Assembly: GCA_051000755.1 (NCBI GenBank)
Contig: JBPCNZ010000079.1
Coordinates: forward strand, 1 to 55,686
Direction: 5' to 3'
Length of the DNA stretch: 55,686 nucleotides
DNA from: JALZAH01 sp051000755
GTDB lineage: Bacteria; Actinomycetota; Acidimicrobiia; Acidimicrobiales; Palsa-688
In this document: positions 27,010 through 35,435 of the stretch, in pieces
Layout: each line of letters starts with the position of its first letter
How positions within the stretch are numbered: position 1 is the stretch's first letter
Program-made: the position numbers and the translations under genes
The notes under the pieces: model-generated
The model's input: only the letters and a program-made list of their open reading frames with translations
The model's database searches: none
What the model was told of the DNA's origin: nothing

Positions 27010-28076
27010 GCCATCACCTCGTTGAGGGCTGCGAGGAAACGATCGTTCTCCTCGGGTCTACCTACCGTCACGCGCAGGCAACCTTCGAGCCCCGGCCACG
27101 ACGACGTGTCGCGAACGAGCACCGAGCGGTCGACCAGTGCCCGCCACACATCATGGCCGCGGCCGCTTGGAGGTCGGAACAGGATGAAGTTGGCCTGCGA
27201 CGGCCACGTGTCCATGCCCAGGTCCTGGAGGCTGCCGAGGAGGCGACGCCTCTCGGCGACGATGGCCCCCACCCGGGCCTCCATCTCCCCGACGTGACGC
27301 AGAGCCAAGCGGCCGGCAGCCTGGGTGACAGCGTCGAGGTGGTAGGGCAGGGCGACCCGCTCGAGGTTGGCCACGACCCCGGCCGGACCAACCAGATAGC
27401 CGAGACGCATCCCCGCCAGGGACCAGGTCTTGGAGAAGGTTCGGGTGACCACGAGAGGTACCTCATCGTCGACCATGGTCACGGCCGACCAGTCGGCAAA
27501 CTGGCCATAGGCCTCGTCGACGACCATCAGCCCGCCGCTCTCGGTCACGGCCCCGAGGACCTGGCCCACGGTCATGGCATCATCGGCCATGCCCGTCGGG
27601 TTGTTCGGTGAGCACAGAAACGTGAGCGCGGGCCGGGATCCGGCCACCACGTCGGCCACCACGCCGACATCGACGGAGAAGTCGGGCCGCCGGCCCGCCT
27701 CGACCACCCCGGTCCCGGTCAGGTGAGCGATGTGGCTGTGCAGGGCATACGTCGGTTCGAACACGGCAACGGTCCGGCCGGCACCGCCGTACGCGAGGCA
27801 CAGGCACTGGAGGACCTCGTTGGACCCGTTGGCGGCGAAGATCTGCTCAGCGCGCACCCCGTGCGTCGCCGCCAGGGCCTGGCGCAACCCGGTGGCCGAG
27901 CGGTCCGGATAGCGGTGGAACTCGATCCCGCTCAACTCGTCACGGAGCGCTTCGATCCAGGCCTGGGGTGGCGGGTAGGGAGATTCGTTGGTGTTCAGGC
28001 GAACCTCCACGTCCACCTGCGGGGAGTGGTATCCCTCCCGAAGGCCGAGATCGGGCCGGGCCGCGGGCAGCGCCAT
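27006..28076 (-). CDS. hisC: Histidinol-phosphate aminotransferase
   Basis: A 356-residue PLP fold-type I aminotransferase. RLNTNESPYPPPQAWIEA is N-terminal, GSNEVLQ and LCSPNNPTG lie in the cofactor pocket, VVDEAYGQF supplies Asp and Tyr, and RTFSKTWSLAGMRLGY near residues 218-233 contains the Schiff-base Lys. ATG 28076 overlaps the hisD stop by one base (TGATG); a longer upstream frame running inside hisD is spurious. Confidence 0.96.
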   Translation of the reverse strand: MALPAARPDLGLREGYHSPQVDVEVRLNTNESPYPPPQAWIEALRDELSGIEFHRYPDRSATGLRQALAATHGVRAEQIFAANGSNEVLQCLCLAYGGAGRTVAVFEPTYALHSHIAHLTGTGVVEAGRRPDFSVDVGVVADVVAGSRPALTFLCSPNNPTGMADDAMTVGQVLGAVTESGGLMVVDEAYGQFADWSAVTMVDDEVPLVVTRTFSKTWSLAGMRLGYLVGPAGVVANLERVALPYHLDAVTQAAGRLALRHVGEMEARVGAIVAERRRLLGSLQDLGMDTWPSQANFILFRPPSGRGHDVWRALVDRSVLVRDTSSWPGLEGCLRVTVGRPEENDRFLAALNEVMA

Positions 28077-29380
28077 CACCGGGGCGCAGCGGTGCGCAGG
28101 CTGACGGAGTCGGCGTGCGCCATCAGGCCTTCGGCCGTGGCCAGGGCGACCACATGGGGGGCCAGGTGGTCCAGAGCGGGCCGGTCGAGCGAGATGATGT
28201 GGATGCGCTTGTGAAAGTCCGTGGTGCCCAGGGCGGAACCGAACCGAGCCGAGCGGGCGGTGGGCAACACGTGGCTGGGCCCGGCGACGTAGTCGCCCAC
28301 GCTGGCCGGCGCCCAGGGCCCGGTGAACACCGCCCCCGCGCACCGCACCAGGGGGACCAGCGATTCGGGGTCCTCGGTCATCAGTTCGAGATGCTCAGCG
28401 GCCACCACGTTGCACACGGCCATGGCCTGCTCGGGTCCGTCCACGATCACCGCATACCCACCTCGCTCCAGGGTCGAAGCGATCTCGGCCCGCCGGGGCG
28501 AGGCCTCGGCGATGCGCCCCACCGCCTCGGTGATGGCGTCGGCGGCCGTCTCGGACCAGGTGATCAGCCAGGCCAGCCCGTCAGGTCCGTGCTCGGCCTG
28601 GACGACGAGGTCAACTGCCGCCCACTCCACCTCGGTCGTATCGTCGGCCACGACCGCCACCTCGGACGGGCCGGTAAAGGCCGACGGCACCCCCACCGCT
28701 CCCTGCTGGGCAACCAGGCGCTCGGCGGCCGCGACGTAGCGGTTGCCAGGGCCGACGATCACGTCGACGGGGGCGATGCTCTCGGTCCCGTAGGCCATGG
28801 CGGCCACCGCCTGCGCCCCACCGACCCGATACACCTCGTCGACCCCGGCGATGGACGCCGCGGCCAGCACGACCGTGGCGACGTTGCCGTCGGGGCCCGG
28901 TGGCGAGGTAGCCACCAGCTCCTCGACACCGGCCACCCGGGCCGGCACCGCGGTCATGAGCACGGTGGACGCCAACGGTGCCCGCCCACCCGGTATGTAG
29001 AGCCCGGCCCGGTCGACGGCTCGACGGACCTCGCGCACGGTGACGCCGCCCCGTTGGTGGAGCACGTCGGGGGCCAGCTCCGCCTGATGAAACGCCTCGA
29101 CGTTGTCCCTGGCCACCTCCAGGGCCCGACGCAGGTCAGCGGGGATCTCCTTGACGGCGGCGTCAAGATCCGACCGGGGCACGGCGATGGCATCGATCCG
29201 CACACCGTCGAAACGCTCGGTCAACTCGCGCAGGGCGGCGTCGCCGCCGGCCCGCACCTTCTCCAGGATCTCCCGGACCGCGTCGGCCGGCCCGTCGGCG
29301 TGCAGCTCGGGAGCCGGCAGCCGATGGCGTAGATCGCCGGTGGCGCCGCGCAGGTCCAAGCGGGTCAGAAGGGGCGGCAT
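28076..29380 (-). CDS. hisD: Histidinol dehydrogenase
   Basis: A 434-residue zinc enzyme performing the last two oxidations to histidine with NAD. GLYIPGGRAPLASTVLM near 133-149, VGGAQAVAAMAYGT near 187-200, GPGNRYV and EHGPDGLAW, and the catalytic EHLELM near 330 with FTGPWAPASVGDY are all present. ATG 29380 is chosen; eleven further codons upstream would overlap a divergent gene. First gene of hisD-C-B-H-A-F. TACCAT lies ten bases upstream and overlaps the -10 of the divergent small gene. Confidence 0.96.
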   Translation of the reverse strand: MPPLLTRLDLRGATGDLRHRLPAPELHADGPADAVREILEKVRAGGDAALRELTERFDGVRIDAIAVPRSDLDAAVKEIPADLRRALEVARDNVEAFHQAELAPDVLHQRGGVTVREVRRAVDRAGLYIPGGRAPLASTVLMTAVPARVAGVEELVATSPPGPDGNVATVVLAAASIAGVDEVYRVGGAQAVAAMAYGTESIAPVDVIVGPGNRYVAAAERLVAQQGAVGVPSAFTGPSEVAVVADDTTEVEWAAVDLVVQAEHGPDGLAWLITWSETAADAITEAVGRIAEASPRRAEIASTLERGGYAVIVDGPEQAMAVCNVVAAEHLELMTEDPESLVPLVRCAGAVFTGPWAPASVGDYVAGPSHVLPTARSARFGSALGTTDFHKRIHIISLDRPALDHLAPHVVALATAEGLMAHADSVSLRTAAPR

Positions 29381-29389
29381 GGGAGCCAC

Positions 29390-29396
29390 AATGGTA
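29390..29396. promoter_or_regulatory. Shared bidirectional -10 element, hisD / small protein
   Basis: AATGGTA reads AATGGT on the plus strand, six bases before ATG 29402, and TACCAT on the minus strand, ten bases before hisD ATG 29380. One near-symmetrical element could therefore fire in both directions across a 21-base intergenic gap. Confidence 0.5.
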
Positions 29397-29401
29397 CTCC
29401 C

Positions 29402-29605
29402 ATGAGCAACCATGCCGAGTTGAGCGCCCTGGCCACGTCCCTGAGCGATCTGGTGGAGCGCCTGGCCCAGATCGCCGACGACCTCAGCGGGGCCGAACGA
29501 GACCGCCTGGGCCAGGATCTCTTCGAGGTGGAACGGACCCTGACAGCGGCCCGGCGCCGGCTGGACCGGGCCCTGACCCTCTATCCGTCCTCACCGTCGG
29601 GCTGA
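29402..29605 (+). CDS. Small helical protein of unknown function
   Basis: A 67-residue protein predicted to form two amphipathic helices with heptad-like Leu spacing (LATSLSDLVERLAQIADDL, then RDRLGQDLFEVERTLTAARR), so it may be a helical hairpin or dimer. No signal peptide, Cys or His. It is the divergent partner of hisD and overlaps the convergent nth by 15 bases. Normal coding bias and a good promoter position support it as real. No family recognised. Confidence 0.7.
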   Translation: MSNHAELSALATSLSDLVERLAQIADDLSGAERDRLGQDLFEVERTLTAARRRLDRALTLYPSSPSG

Positions 29606-30274
29606 GCGAGCCGGCGCCCGGGTGGGCAGCCGGGCCGAAGGGCAGAAGTCGGCGAGCACGCAGTCCTCACACCGGGGTCGCCGGGCGACACAGACCCGGC
29701 GGCCATGGAGGATCAACCGGAGGCTGAAGGAGCCCCACTGGGCCCTGGGCAGCAGCGAGCCGACCTCCGTCTCGATGCGCACCGGATCGGTCTCGGTGGT
29801 CAGACCGAGCAGCCCCGCCAGCCGGGTGACGTGGGTGTCGACGGGCAGACCGGGCGCCCCGAGGGCCACGCTGCGAACCACGTTCGCCGTCTTCCTCCCC
29901 ACCCCGGGGAGGGTGACCAGGTCGGGCAGGGCCGTGGGCACCTCACCCCCGAAGTTGTCCACCACCGCCCGGGCCAGGCCGAGGAGGCTGCGCGCCTTCG
30001 AACGGAAGAACCCCGTGGAACGGATCATCTCCTCGAGTGCGGCTGGCTCCGCTGCGGCCAGGTCGGCGGGGGTGGGATAGCGGGCGAACAGGCCGGGGGT
30101 CACCAGGTTGACCCGGACATCCGTGGTCTGCGCCGACAGCACGGTGGCGACCAGCAGCTCCCACGGGGTCGAGAAGTCGAGCTCGCACAGATCGCGGGCG
30201 TCGCCGGGGTACTCGGCAGCCAGGCGCTCGACGGTCGCCTTGGCCCGACCACCGGGTGTTCTCGGTCGTCCCAC
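29591..30274 (-). CDS. nth: Endonuclease III
   Basis: A 227-residue DNA glycosylase/AP lyase that removes oxidised pyrimidines. The helix-hairpin-helix with its catalytic Lys is TLPGVGRKTANVV near 122-134, the catalytic Asp is in LPVDTHVTRL near residue 146, and the 4Fe-4S site is CVARRPRCEDCVLADFC near residues 195-211 with the standard 6-2-5 spacing. The start is GTG 30274, six bases after TAGGCT. The 3' end overlaps the convergent small gene. Confidence 0.97.
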   Translation of the reverse strand: MGRPRTPGGRAKATVERLAAEYPGDARDLCELDFSTPWELLVATVLSAQTTDVRVNLVTPGLFARYPTPADLAAAEPAALEEMIRSTGFFRSKARSLLGLARAVVDNFGGEVPTALPDLVTLPGVGRKTANVVRSVALGAPGLPVDTHVTRLAGLLGLTTETDPVRIETEVGSLLPRAQWGSFSLRLILHGRRVCVARRPRCEDCVLADFCPSARLPTRAPARSARR

Positions 30275-30280
30275 GGCCTC

Positions 30281-30286
30281 AGCCTA
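30281..30286 (-). promoter_or_regulatory. Leaderless -10 of nth
   Basis: TAGGCT (minus strand), exactly six bases before GTG 30274. Confidence 0.55.
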
Positions 30287-30331
30287 CGGGCTGTCGACCG
30301 CCGTGCCGGCCGGGCCGCCGGGCGGTGCCGG

Positions 30332-30337
30332 TACCGT
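30332..30337 (+). promoter_or_regulatory. Leaderless -10 of mshD-rlmN
   Basis: TACCGT, exactly six bases before GTG 30344. Confidence 0.6.
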
Positions 30338-30343
30338 GGCACG

Positions 30344-31279
30344 GTGGTCGAGCGCGTCAGCATCGAGGTCCGGGACCGGCTCGACCCCGAGGAAGCCCGG
30401 GCTCTCAGCGATGTCCTGGCGGCGGCCGAGGCCGTCGACGGCGCATCGCCCATCAACGCCGACGCCCTGACCGACCTGTCCCAGCACGGCCGCCCGGGCC
30501 TGGTGGCCCTGATCGCCTGGCAAGCGGGTCGCGACCGGCCCGCCGGCTACGCCCAGGTGGCGCACGGGTCCTCGGGGTGGACGCTCGAGTACGTGGTCGA
30601 CCCCGAGGCCCGCCTCCCAGAGGCGGGGGTGGGCGAGGACCTCGCCGGCGAGGCCATCCGCCACATCGCCGGGGAGGGGGGCGGGCCCCTCCAGCTCTGG
30701 ATCACCAGCCCCCGCCGGGCCGACGAGCGGGTGGCGGCAGCCGCCGGCCTGGTCCCGGCCCGGTCGCTCTATCAGGTTCGCCGCCCTCTGCCCGTCGGCG
30801 ACGAACTCATGGCGACGATCAAGCCATTGGCGACCCGCCCGTTCCGCCCGGGCGAGGACGAAACGGCATGGCTGGAGGTCAACAACCGGGCGTTCGCCTG
30901 GCATCCCGAGCAGGGCGGCTGGGACCTGGCCACCATCGCCGGGCGCGAAGCCCAACCGTGGTTCGACCCTGACGGGTTCCTCCTCCACGAGGAGGGCGGC
31001 CGTCTCCTCGGGTTCTGTTGGACCAAGGTCCATCGGGACCAGGACCCGGTGCAGGGAGAGATCTATGTGATCGCCGTCGACCCCGGCGCCGGCGGCCACG
31101 GTCTCGGGCGGGCCCTCGTGCTCACGGGTCTCGATCATCTGACCCGCCGGGGCATCACCGTCGGCATGCTCTACGTCGACGCTGACAACGGCAGTGCCGT
31201 CAAGCTGTACGTGGACCTGGGCTTCGAGGTGCACCACGTCAACTGGGCCTACACCACCACGGTCGAGCCGTCCCGATGA
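30344..31279 (+). CDS. mshD: Mycothiol synthase
   Basis: A 311-residue double-GNAT protein that acetylates Cys-GlcN-Ins to complete mycothiol, the main actinobacterial thiol. The N-terminal GNAT half is degenerate. The C-terminal half holds EVNNRAFAWHPEQGGW near 183-198, FCWTKVHRD near 225-233, GEIYVIAVDPGAGGHGLGRA near 240-259 (acetyl-CoA loop) and MLYVDADNGSAVKLY near 279-293, all MshD signatures. GTG 30344 follows a leaderless promoter. It overlaps rlmN as ATGA. This gene is strong evidence for an actinobacterial host. Confidence 0.95.
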   Translation: MVERVSIEVRDRLDPEEARALSDVLAAAEAVDGASPINADALTDLSQHGRPGLVALIAWQAGRDRPAGYAQVAHGSSGWTLEYVVDPEARLPEAGVGEDLAGEAIRHIAGEGGGPLQLWITSPRRADERVAAAAGLVPARSLYQVRRPLPVGDELMATIKPLATRPFRPGEDETAWLEVNNRAFAWHPEQGGWDLATIAGREAQPWFDPDGFLLHEEGGRLLGFCWTKVHRDQDPVQGEIYVIAVDPGAGGHGLGRALVLTGLDHLTRRGITVGMLYVDADNGSAVKLYVDLGFEVHHVNWAYTTTVEPSR

Positions 31280-32361
31280 CCAGTCGCGGCGCCTACGACA
31301 TCGACCGGGCCGGTCTGGCCGACCTCCTCGCCGATCAGCCCCCCTACCGGGTAGAACAGGTGTGGCACGGCCTGCACACCGAGCTGCGCCGACCTTCGCA
31401 GATGACGTCGTTGCCCCTCGCCGTGCGCGACCGCCTCGAGGCCCACCTGCCGCCAGTGCTGACCGAGCTGCACCGGTCCGAGGCCGACGACGGCCAGACC
31501 GTCAAGTGGCTCTGGGGCCTCGACGGTGACGCCCGGGTGGAGACGGTGCTCATGCACTATCGGGACCGGTCGACGGTGTGCGTGTCGAGCCAGGCCGGTT
31601 GCGCCATGGGCTGCACGTTCTGCGCCACGGGCCAAGGGGGGTTCACCCGGCACCTGAGCGCCGGCGAGATCATCGAGCAGGTCGTCGTCGCCGCCCGCGA
31701 GGCGGCGCCGCGCCGCCTGTCCAACGTGGTGTTCATGGGCATGGGGGAACCCCTGGCCAACTATGACCGGCTGTGGGCAGCCGTGACCCGTCTCCACGAT
31801 GACCTGGGCCTGTCGGCCCGGCACCTGACCATCTCCACCGTCGGGGTGGTGCCGGGCATCCGCCGGTTGGCCAACGAGGACCTCCCGGTCAACCTGGCCG
31901 TCTCTCTCCATGCCGCCAACGACCGGCTCCGCAGTCAACTCGTCCCTCTCAACCGGCGGTATCCGCTCACCGTGCTCGTCGAGGCGTGCCGCAACTACCT
32001 CGTGGCCAAGGGTCGGCGCCTCAGCTTCGAGTGGGCCCTCATCGACGGGGTCAACGACCGCGCCGACGACGTCGCCGAGCTGGCCGCCCTCGCCCGCCCC
32101 CTCGGGGCCCATGTCAACCTCATCCCCCTCAACCCGACGCCGGGCTATCCGGTACGGGGGACGCCGCCGGCCCGGGTGGCGACGTTCAGGGACGATCTCG
32201 GTGCCGCCGGTGTCAATGCCACCGTGCGTCGCAACCGGGGCACCGACATCGACGCCGCCTGCGGTCAGCTGGCGTGGCGCGCCGTGGCCGACGACGGCCA
32301 GCCGGTGACGCTGCAGGCCAAGGCAGGACCGTACGAGCTCCGGCGAGGTGTCACCGGGTAG
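31276..32361 (+). CDS. rlmN: Dual-specificity 23S rRNA/tRNA adenine-C2 methyltransferase
   Basis: A 361-residue radical SAM enzyme methylating A2503 of 23S rRNA (and A37 of some tRNAs). The cluster motif CAMGCTFCATGQGGFTR lies near residues 110-126, VVFMGMGEPLANYD near 152-165, STVGVVPGI near 189, and IPLNPTPGYPVRG near 283. The conserved late Cys required for catalysis lies in AACGQL. ATG 31276 overlaps the mshD stop. No resistance function is implied by the native gene. Confidence 0.96.
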   Translation: MTSRGAYDIDRAGLADLLADQPPYRVEQVWHGLHTELRRPSQMTSLPLAVRDRLEAHLPPVLTELHRSEADDGQTVKWLWGLDGDARVETVLMHYRDRSTVCVSSQAGCAMGCTFCATGQGGFTRHLSAGEIIEQVVVAAREAAPRRLSNVVFMGMGEPLANYDRLWAAVTRLHDDLGLSARHLTISTVGVVPGIRRLANEDLPVNLAVSLHAANDRLRSQLVPLNRRYPLTVLVEACRNYLVAKGRRLSFEWALIDGVNDRADDVAELAALARPLGAHVNLIPLNPTPGYPVRGTPPARVATFRDDLGAAGVNATVRRNRGTDIDAACGQLAWRAVADDGQPVTLQAKAGPYELRRGVTG

Positions 32362-32375
32362 GTGGCCCGGACTGC

Positions 32376-32381
32376 CACACT
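32376..32381 (+). promoter_or_regulatory. Candidate leaderless -10 (CACACT type)
   Basis: CACACT, six bases before ATG 32388. The context tgccacactgg is identical to that ahead of galE at 35433-35443. Confidence 0.45.
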
Positions 32382-32387
32382 GGGGCC

Positions 32388-32732
32388 ATGCCCGCCAATC
32401 GTTGGGTCGACAAGACCCAACCGCAGACCCTCTACATCGCCACCATCGTGATGTACATCAACGCGGTCCTCGGCCTGCTCTTCGGTCACCTTCTCGGCCT
32501 GTTCGGCATTGGTTTGATCCTGGTACTCGGCCCGGTGGCCGCAGGCTGGGGCATCGCCAACGAGAAGAAGTGGGGCTATTGGTTGGGGGTCGTGCTGACC
32601 GCTCTCGAGGTGGTGTTCCTCGTCACGTATTTCGCGCTCGGGTCGGTTATCAACCTGCTGTTCTACGTGGCCCTGCTCGCCTTGCTCCTCCACCCCCAGA
32701 GCCGCGAGTACCGCAAGACCTGGTTCAAATAG
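32388..32732 (+). CDS. Small integral membrane protein
   Basis: A 114-residue protein with three hydrophobic segments at about 16-34, 39-55 and 65-100 (the last long enough for two helices) and a charged C-terminus (HPQSREYRKTWFK). Hydrophobic and soluble parts show no enzyme motif. ATG 32388 starts directly after a candidate leaderless promoter; the long upstream open frame is a shadow of rlmN. Family not recognised; it resembles generic actinobacterial small membrane proteins. Confidence 0.75.
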   Translation: MPANRWVDKTQPQTLYIATIVMYINAVLGLLFGHLLGLFGIGLILVLGPVAAGWGIANEKKWGYWLGVVLTALEVVFLVTYFALGSVINLLFYVALLALLLHPQSREYRKTWFK

Positions 32733-32763
32733 CCGAGGTGGCCGAGGGGCCCGGGCGCGTGGG

Positions 32764-32769
32764 TAGCCT
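32764..32769 (+). promoter_or_regulatory. Leaderless -10 of the MaoC-menG pair
   Basis: TAGCCT, exactly six bases before ATG 32776. Confidence 0.55.
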
Positions 32770-32775
32770 GACGCC

Positions 32776-33234
32776 ATGACAACGACGGTCGACGGCATCG
32801 GGGATCTGCAGTCCAAGGTGGGCACCCACCTGGGCTACAGCGCATGGCACCAGGTGACCCAGGAGCAGGTCAATCAGTTCGCCGACGCCACCGGTGACCA
32901 CCAGTGGATCCACGTGGACGTCGAACGGGCCCAGGCCGGTCCCTTTGGGGGGCCGATCGCCCACGGGTATCTCACCCTGTCGCTGGCCCCGGCCCTGATG
33001 GGGGAGGTGGTCGCCGTCAAGGGGGTGGCCATGGGCGTCAACTACGGGCTCAACAAGCTGCGGTTCCCTTCCCCGGTGCCGGTGGGTTCCCGGGTCCGGC
33101 TCGGCGCCCAGTTGGCGACCGTGGAGTCGATCAGCGGCGGGGCCCAGGCCACCTACGAGCTGACCTTCGAGACCGAAGGCGGCACCAAGCCGGCGTGTGT
33201 CGCCGAGGCCGTCTTCCGCTACTACGAGGGATGA
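32776..33234 (+). CDS. MaoC-like hotdog dehydratase
   Basis: A 152-residue single-hotdog protein of the (R)-specific enoyl-CoA hydratase type. The active-site helix is FADATGDHQWIHVD near residues 36-49 with catalytic Asp and His, followed by GPIAHGYLTLSL, MGVNYGLNKLRFPSPV and VPVGSRVR. It hydrates trans-2-enoyl-CoA or ACP substrates; the pathway is not evident here. Its stop overlaps the menG start as ATGA, so it may be coupled to quinone synthesis only by transcription. Confidence 0.88.
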   Translation: MTTTVDGIGDLQSKVGTHLGYSAWHQVTQEQVNQFADATGDHQWIHVDVERAQAGPFGGPIAHGYLTLSLAPALMGEVVAVKGVAMGVNYGLNKLRFPSPVPVGSRVRLGAQLATVESISGGAQATYELTFETEGGTKPACVAEAVFRYYEG

Positions 33235-33923
33235 CCTCCGCCCCGGCGTTGCCCACCGGGGACGCCAAGGCCCGCGCCGTGCGGTCGATGTTCGACACGA
33301 TCGCCCCCCGCTACGATCTGGTCAACCGGCTCATGACCTTTGGCATGGACCGGGGGTGGCGGAGGCGGGCGGTGGCCTCGCTCACCCTCGACCCAGGCGC
33401 CACCGTCGTCGACGTGGCCTGCGGGACCGGCGACCTGTGCCGGGATCTGAGCCGGGCCGGGTACCAGCCGGTCGGCGTCGACCTGTCGGCGGGGATGCTG
33501 GCCCATGCCCGCACCTCGGCCCCCCTGACGCAGGGCGACGGGCTGCGCCTGCCCTTTGCCGACCGCCGTGTCGACGGTGCGGTCAGCGGGTTCGCCCTCC
33601 GCAACTTCGTCGCTCTTGACCCCGTCCTGGCCGAGCTGGCCCGGGTGCTGCGCCGGGGCGGGCGCATCGCCCTGCTCGACGTGGCCACGCCAGCCAACCC
33701 GGTGATCCGCACCGGTCACGCCGCCTACTTCGGTCACGTGGTGCCCCGCATCGGGGGACTGCTCTCCGATGGGGCCGCCTACCGGTACCTACCCCGGTCC
33801 GTGGCCTACCTGCCGCCCGTGGCCGACCTGCTCGACCTCGTCCGCGACGCCGGGTTCGATGCCGTGGAGCGTCGCCTGCTCAGCGGCGGGATCGCCCAAC
33901 TGATCACCGCCACCCGGCGCTAG
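33231..33923 (+). CDS. menG: Demethylmenaquinone C-methyltransferase
   Basis: A 230-residue UbiE/MenG-type enzyme performing the last step of menaquinone synthesis. VRSMFDTIAPRYDLVNRLMT near residues 17-36, motif I VVDVACGTGDLCRDL near 59-73, and DGAVSGFALRNFVALD near 113-128 are family marks, with the C-terminal YLPRSVAYLP. Ubiquinone use is unlikely in this lineage, and men genes lie close by. ATG 33231 overlaps the MaoC stop. It converges with the methyltransferase-DUF664 fusion. Confidence 0.93.
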   Translation: MTSAPALPTGDAKARAVRSMFDTIAPRYDLVNRLMTFGMDRGWRRRAVASLTLDPGATVVDVACGTGDLCRDLSRAGYQPVGVDLSAGMLAHARTSAPLTQGDGLRLPFADRRVDGAVSGFALRNFVALDPVLAELARVLRRGGRIALLDVATPANPVIRTGHAAYFGHVVPRIGGLLSDGAAYRYLPRSVAYLPPVADLLDLVRDAGFDAVERRLLSGGIAQLITATRR

Positions 33924-33975
33924 CGCCAAGGAGCAGGGGCCGCCGGTCCGGCCTGCGCTGATGCACGGAAGGGGC

Positions 33976-35340
33976 CTACTCCCCCGTGACGCCGTCGATC
34001 AACTCCCGGGCCACGTCGAGCTGCCCCGCGTGGCGGGCGTACTCCTGGAGGAGATGGAACAGGATCCGCCCCAGCGTCGGCGCCTCTTCGACCGTCTCGA
34101 ACCGGCCGCCGAGTGCGGCTCGCTCGTCCAGCCCGGTGCCCGCGATCAGGGCCGTGGACCGGGCCACCTCGTCGGCGAAGCCAGCCCTGACCGCGGCGGC
34201 CGGCACATCGGCCGCCACCATCCACTCGGCGTCGTTGCCGTCAGGGTGCCAGGCCGTGACATCCTCGGCCGCGAACCCCCAGCGCATCCACCGGCGTTCG
34301 ACCCAGCCGAGATGCTGGATCAGTCCGAGCGGCGCCCACCCGAGCGGTTCCACAACGGCGTGGAGCTGCGCCTCGCTGAGACCGTCGAGCTTGCGTGCGA
34401 GGGCCCTGCGGTACCAGTCCAGATAGCCGATCAGCAGCTCCCCGGCGTCGGATGCTGACACGGCAGGGTCGTCGAGGACGGCGGGAGGGCGACCGGACCT
34501 GTCGCCGCCCGGCGAGGGGCCGGGGGCGCGGCGCCGGCGGCCGACCGTGTGGGTCAACGAAGCCAGCTGGCGATACGGGTCACGGCCGGCGGCCTCGGCC
34601 TCGACGGCGAGCAGCACATCGATGTCCGGCGGCGGATCGACGTTCGCCCAGTGGTCGGTGAACAGCCGGACACCGTAGGCGGCCACGACCGGCGCCCCGG
34701 CCCGGGCCAGCGCCGCCGCCACCTCGGCGGGTTGGTCGGCACGCACATCAGCCAGACCGACCCGGTTGCGGTAGTACCGGGCATCGAACGACGCCCGCGC
34801 CTGGACCCAGTCACCCTGCATCCCGGCCCGCATGGCCAGGCTGGGCTGGTTGCGGGTCAGGACCGAGAGCAGCCCGCCCGGCCGGACGGCTCGGACCAGT
34901 TCGGCAATCCCGTCGACCAGCGACGGCAGGTACATGAGCACGCCGTGGCAGCAGACCAGAGCGAACCGGCCCAGATAGGCGGCGTCAAGTTCCCGGAGGT
35001 CGCCGGGTGCGAAGGTGAGGCGCCCGGCGACCTCGACCGGTTCTCGATCCCTGGCTTCGATGCCCAGGGCCAGCAGCTCCACAGAGGTGTCGACGCCCAC
35101 GACCCGGTAGCCCGCCCGGGCCAGGCCGACGGCAACCGTTCCCTGCCCGCAGCCCACATCGAGGATCTCCAAGGTCTCGGCCCGGGCACCCGGCGGACCC
35201 CCGCCGTCGAACCGAGCCTCCAACTGGGCGAGCACCTGACCGAGCACCAGCTCTTGGCGGACGACGTCGCGGACCTGGCCCAGGCCCCTACGCCAGGCCT
35301 CGACGCCTGGCCCAAAGACACCGCCCTCTTCTGTGACCAC
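33976..35340 (-). CDS. Methyltransferase fused to a DinB/DUF664 domain
   Basis: A 454-residue fusion. Residues 1-260 form a SAM methyltransferase of the SmtA/CmoA-like type (EILDVGCGQGTVAVGLARAG near 58-77, FALVCCHGVLMYLPS, GGLLSVLTRN). A basic, Pro/Gly-rich linker (about 262-298) leads to residues 299-454, a DinB-fold DUF664 domain: ELLIGYLDWYRRALARKLDG, LGLIQHLGWVERRWMRWGF, and FHLLQEYARHAGQLDVAREL, whose His residues would bind metal. GTG 35340 is fixed by GGGAGG eight bases upstream. DinB-fold enzymes include thiol-dependent transferases, so a thiol-linked role is possible. Substrate unknown. Confidence 0.82.
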   Translation of the reverse strand: MVTEEGGVFGPGVEAWRRGLGQVRDVVRQELVLGQVLAQLEARFDGGGPPGARAETLEILDVGCGQGTVAVGLARAGYRVVGVDTSVELLALGIEARDREPVEVAGRLTFAPGDLRELDAAYLGRFALVCCHGVLMYLPSLVDGIAELVRAVRPGGLLSVLTRNQPSLAMRAGMQGDWVQARASFDARYYRNRVGLADVRADQPAEVAAALARAGAPVVAAYGVRLFTDHWANVDPPPDIDVLLAVEAEAAGRDPYRQLASLTHTVGRRRRAPGPSPGGDRSGRPPAVLDDPAVSASDAGELLIGYLDWYRRALARKLDGLSEAQLHAVVEPLGWAPLGLIQHLGWVERRWMRWGFAAEDVTAWHPDGNDAEWMVAADVPAAAVRAGFADEVARSTALIAGTGLDERAALGGRFETVEEAPTLGRILFHLLQEYARHAGQLDVARELIDGVTGE

Positions 35341-35435
35341 GGTCACCACCTCCCGAAACTCTACCCGCGCCAACGGCGGCTCAGCGCTCCTCTCACGGGA
35401 TGCTGGAGAGGGCCGGGCCCCGAGCTCGCTCATGC

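Noticed and set aside
30284..31237. Antisense frame opposite mshD
   Set aside because: Fully covered by a well-recognised gene on the other strand.
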